Assembly (NCBI GenBank): GCA_011319805.1
Contig: SJRY01000065.1
Coordinates: 281,131 to 345,130, forward strand
Source of the DNA: Macrocybe gigantea
Taxonomy: Eukaryota; Basidiomycota; Agaricomycetes; Agaricales; Callistosporiaceae
Reading direction: 5' to 3'
Length of the DNA: 64,000 bases
Below, piece after piece: positions 61,400 to 64,000 of the stretch. Both the position numbers and the translations under genes were made by a program. A model generated the notes under the pieces. The model searched no databases and was not told where the DNA came from. It saw only the letters and a list, made by a program, of their open reading frames with translations. Numbering within the stretch: the first letter of the stretch is position 1; each line of letters begins with the position of its first letter.

Positions 61400-62700
61400 T
61401 AGCTGCGAGTGTTCGCGCTCTGGAAACTTTCCTGGCGTCGGTGCCATGTAAAAGATGCAGTGTGATACGGGCTCGGACCATTTCGCTACACTTTTTGATG
61501 CAAAGACGGGTCAAACAATCTGGTATGCCGTCCGTCTCGAGTTGAGCACTTTGCATTATGATGACAATTCTGACCGGCTCGCTTTCTGAATTTTGAAAAA
61601 GAAGTTCGCTTTATCATGAAGCACTTAACCCGAGGGCTCCTATGTATGTTCGAAGCGTCTGCTTCAGTCCCGACAGCAAGTTGCTCTATACTGGCGCCGA
61701 GGATGGCAGGATTCGTGTAGGTTTTCGTCCGTTCTTCCCATATTCCGAGCGCTTATTGACCCATATGTCTCCTCCAGATATGGGACATACCACAGCGCAG
61801 CCTGCAAAGGCTGATGCACGCCCACTCACAGGAGATCTTCTCAATCGACCTCTCCCGCGACGGCCAGATGGCTGGTCTCAGGCTCCGAGGACGGCAAAGC
61901 GCGGATCTGGGACCTGCACGGCGGCACGGGGTCCGCATCGCGCGTCCTCGACGCAACTAGCGCGCTGCCCCGAGCCCGTCGCCACGAGTATACTCCATCG
62001 CCGCCGTCGCGTTCTCGCCGGATGCGCAGCTTGTCGCGACGGCGCACGTGGACACAGTGGTCAGGCTGTGGAACGCGGCTACAGCGCAGCTCGTCGCTCA
62101 GCTGTTCGGGCACGCGGACGCGGTGTACGCCGTCAAGTTCATGCCGGATGGGAAGAGGATTGCAACTGCGGGATTAGACGCGTCGTTGCGGCTTTGGGAT
62201 TTGACGGATCTGCTGGCTTCGCTGGCCTCGGACTCTGCGCAGAGGGGTGGCGCTACCACTACATCCTTGGGCTCGAATCACGCGGTTCCGTGCGTCAGGA
62301 CATCCAAGGGACACGATGTGAGTGCACGTTTTCTCTCTTCCGATCGTTCATGAGGGTTGCTAAAGTCCCTACGATTTCATCTGCCTGTGAATGCGTTTTC
62401 CCCGAAAAAACTCAGGATGAAGTGATGTGCATGAATGTATCCCCGGATGGCCATTGGATCGTTTCGGGATCGAAGGACCACAAATTGATTTTTTGGCGTT
62501 CTGAGCTGGGGAACGGATCGCCTGCACAGTGTGTTCTCCAAGGCCACTCTAACGTAGGTTCGTCGCTGTTCCTTTGTCTTTCTTTCATCCGTTTTTTCTT
62601 AATAAGATGAACAGTGCTCGGAGTTGATTTCAGCCCAGCTGGCTTGTTCGCGTCCTGTGATATTGTGCATCATGCATATATATGTGAGCAGTCATGTCCC
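61400..62700 (+). pseudogene. TUP1-like WD40 relic
   Basis: Segments match the main TUP1 propeller in order: DHFATLFDAKTGQTI (TUP1 family: [11 protein letters not shown]), [116 protein letters not shown], then after an intron DEVMCMNVSPDGHWIVSGSK and LGVDFSPAGLFASCD. Frame slips lie near 61,873 and 61,975, and an in-frame stop lies in the first repeat (about 61,450). No Tup_N domain was seen. Similarity is to TUP1 rather than general WD40, so it is a diverged, decaying duplicate. Confidence 0.72.
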
Positions 62701-63190
62701 TTCTCGTCGTACGCGTGCTGATTGAATATTCCTGACAAGGGTCATATCAAACAATGTACAAGTAGGACGAAATTATTCCCCTTCGCCATCTCGTCTTCAT
62801 TTCGGGGTGTTCTGTATTGATACCCCACTTCGCCTTCATATCCCGCTGCTGTACGCAACTTAGCTATCTGTAAAGTTTCAGTATCTCGATCATCTTTGTA
62901 ACATAGATTATATGCTAATCGGGACGTTGAATTCACTTTACCTACTGGCATGGGTGTGTCGAGCCGTGATAAGGTGTCTACGAACTCCATGCTTGGCTTC
63001 GCGGAACAACGCAGGTAACCACCCCCGGGCAGATCGTCGCCCAACCTCCTTTCCATACACGGGCGCTTCACCTGCGCAGTCAGAGTCTCCTCATCGATCG
63101 CGTTAGGGCAAGTTGGGCTCCCCGAAAAGTATTGCTGCATTTTCGAGCTGTCCAGCCATACAGCACTAGACATGACATGCCTACAACGTC
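62701..63190. other. Intergenic, no gene recognised
   Basis: A 160-codon minus frame (62,742-63,224) overlaps the end of the Cys-rich protein gene and has no domain; probably 3' flank. Confidence 0.4.
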
Positions 63191-63754
63191 CTATCCGACG
63201 CAAACTCTCCCGAGAGGGCAACATCCAACTTGTCCGTTAGTCCGCCTGACACAATAGTAGTTGTTTTTGCAACATCCCCCACCTTTTGGTGATAAGAAGA
63301 TACCTGAGTTTTCACTATCATCCCCACTTACCGTGGCAACAATGTGCTCCCGCCCTACAACAAGTCCCTGACGTGCAAAAAAAAAAACAGTGAAATTCAG
63401 TACGTATGCCGCTAGTAGACACTGCGGACTCACTGTTAGCGCAGCAGCGGCCCCCAATCGGACAGCAGTATCGGTTTATGTTTGGACAAAAACCATACCC
63501 ATTCGGCACCGGCGACGGGTCACTGTTGGCGCATGTACAACCTCATCCGTCCTGGTGGGCGTTCTGGTTACTGGTACCGTCGTGGTAACAGCGATAACCG
63601 GCTGGTCTGCTCCACTGTCGACGTCTCGTGCTTCAACGAGATACCTGGGAAATAGGTCTCTCGCTTCAACCCTACCATCGTCCATGCTACCGAACGCAAT
63701 GCTGTATTGCAAGAGAGCGATGAAGACGAGTGACAAAGCACGTTTTGGAACCAT
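63191..63754 (-). CDS. Small secreted cysteine-rich protein
   Basis: Start at 63754 gives a signal peptide (MVPKRALSLVFIALLQYSIA), a propeptide-like stretch with RDLFPRYLVEARD, a Thr/Pro segment, then Cys-dense exons: PNGYGFCPNINRYCCPIGGR, TCCRAGAHCCH, GGGCCKNNYYCVRRTNGQVG, CCPLGRVCVG. CC pairs spaced like this resemble granulin-type or basidiomycete small secreted protein domains. Introns lie near 63,363-63,434 and 63,272-63,314 (GTAAGT and CAG borders). A one-base slip at the AA pair 63539-63540 (TT on the coding strand; three T would give EVCTCANSDPSP) separates the propeptide frame from the Cys frame. Extracellular, disulfide-rich; role unknown. Confidence 0.75.
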
Positions 63755-64000
63755 GGCGAGCTGTCCTTTCTGGCGCAGCATCGCTGGAGAGCAAGCCGGC
63801 TATAAGACTCATATATGACAGCTGAAAAGGCATTTGTCTCATTGGGTAGTGAGACGGGGTTTTCTGAGTCTTCGCCGTGTTGAACACGACTCAGGGGCGG
63901 AGGGCAAAGATCAGCGATCAGGCCTCAGGACTTCAGATCCCCCGATCATTAAGTCACTCTCTCAGCCAGACACGGCTGACAAGCGGAGAAAGAGAAGTGA

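Overview
The window looks like nuclear DNA of a filamentous basidiomycete, probably a wood- or litter-decaying Agaricomycete. Genes have many 42-70 nt GT-AG introns. The content includes a TUP1 co-repressor, a Fus3/Kss1-type MAP kinase, a CBM1-carrying glucuronoyl esterase, a GH25 muramidase and a TPR-CHAT protein. All of this rests on reading the sequence; no database search was possible.

Layout. 1-2.8 kb: 5' end of a Ty1/copia element on the minus strand, with its primer-binding site and a candidate LTR lying against a broken hypothetical gene (2.8-4.0 kb). 4.6-6.3 kb: a hypothetical membrane glycoprotein. 7.0-13.8 kb: three P-loop GTPase genes. The first is a ten-exon gene that joins a degenerate GTPase domain to an apparently active TKL-type kinase. 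14.0-18.3 kb: secreted glucuronoyl esterase, a TUP1-like fragment, and a GH25 muramidase. 20.0-23.0 kb: the main TUP1 gene. 25.9-27.9 kb: a disrupted L-fuconate-dehydratase-like gene. 29-33.4 kb: a hypothetical protein, two near-identical tRNA-Thr(AGT) genes, and two membrane protein genes. 34.6-37.5 kb: a bHLH transcription factor. 39.0-42.8 kb: TPR-CHAT protein. 44.0-46.6 kb: ankyrin protein with three hydrophobic segments. 46.7-48.0 kb: an unknown gene. 48.4-50.8 kb: ferric reductase. 51.7-52.1 kb: MDM35. 53.4-55.2 kb: MAP kinase. 57.9-58.7 kb: EthD-like protein. 58.8-60.2 kb: ribokinase. 60.3-62.7 kb: relics of a GMC oxidoreductase and a TUP1-like gene. 63.2-63.8 kb: small Cys-rich secreted protein.

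The most unusual content is the GTPase-kinase fusion beside two related GTPases, and, 26 kb away, a TPR-CHAT caspase-like protein next to an ankyrin protein. These are families used in signalling and regulated cell death, so the window may hold parts of a fungal self/non-self or stress-response repertoire; that is inference. A second theme is technical. In at least seven otherwise convincing genes the frame slips by exactly one missing base, often in a homopolymer run. This points to base undercalls in the assembly for the good genes and makes true pseudogenes harder to judge.
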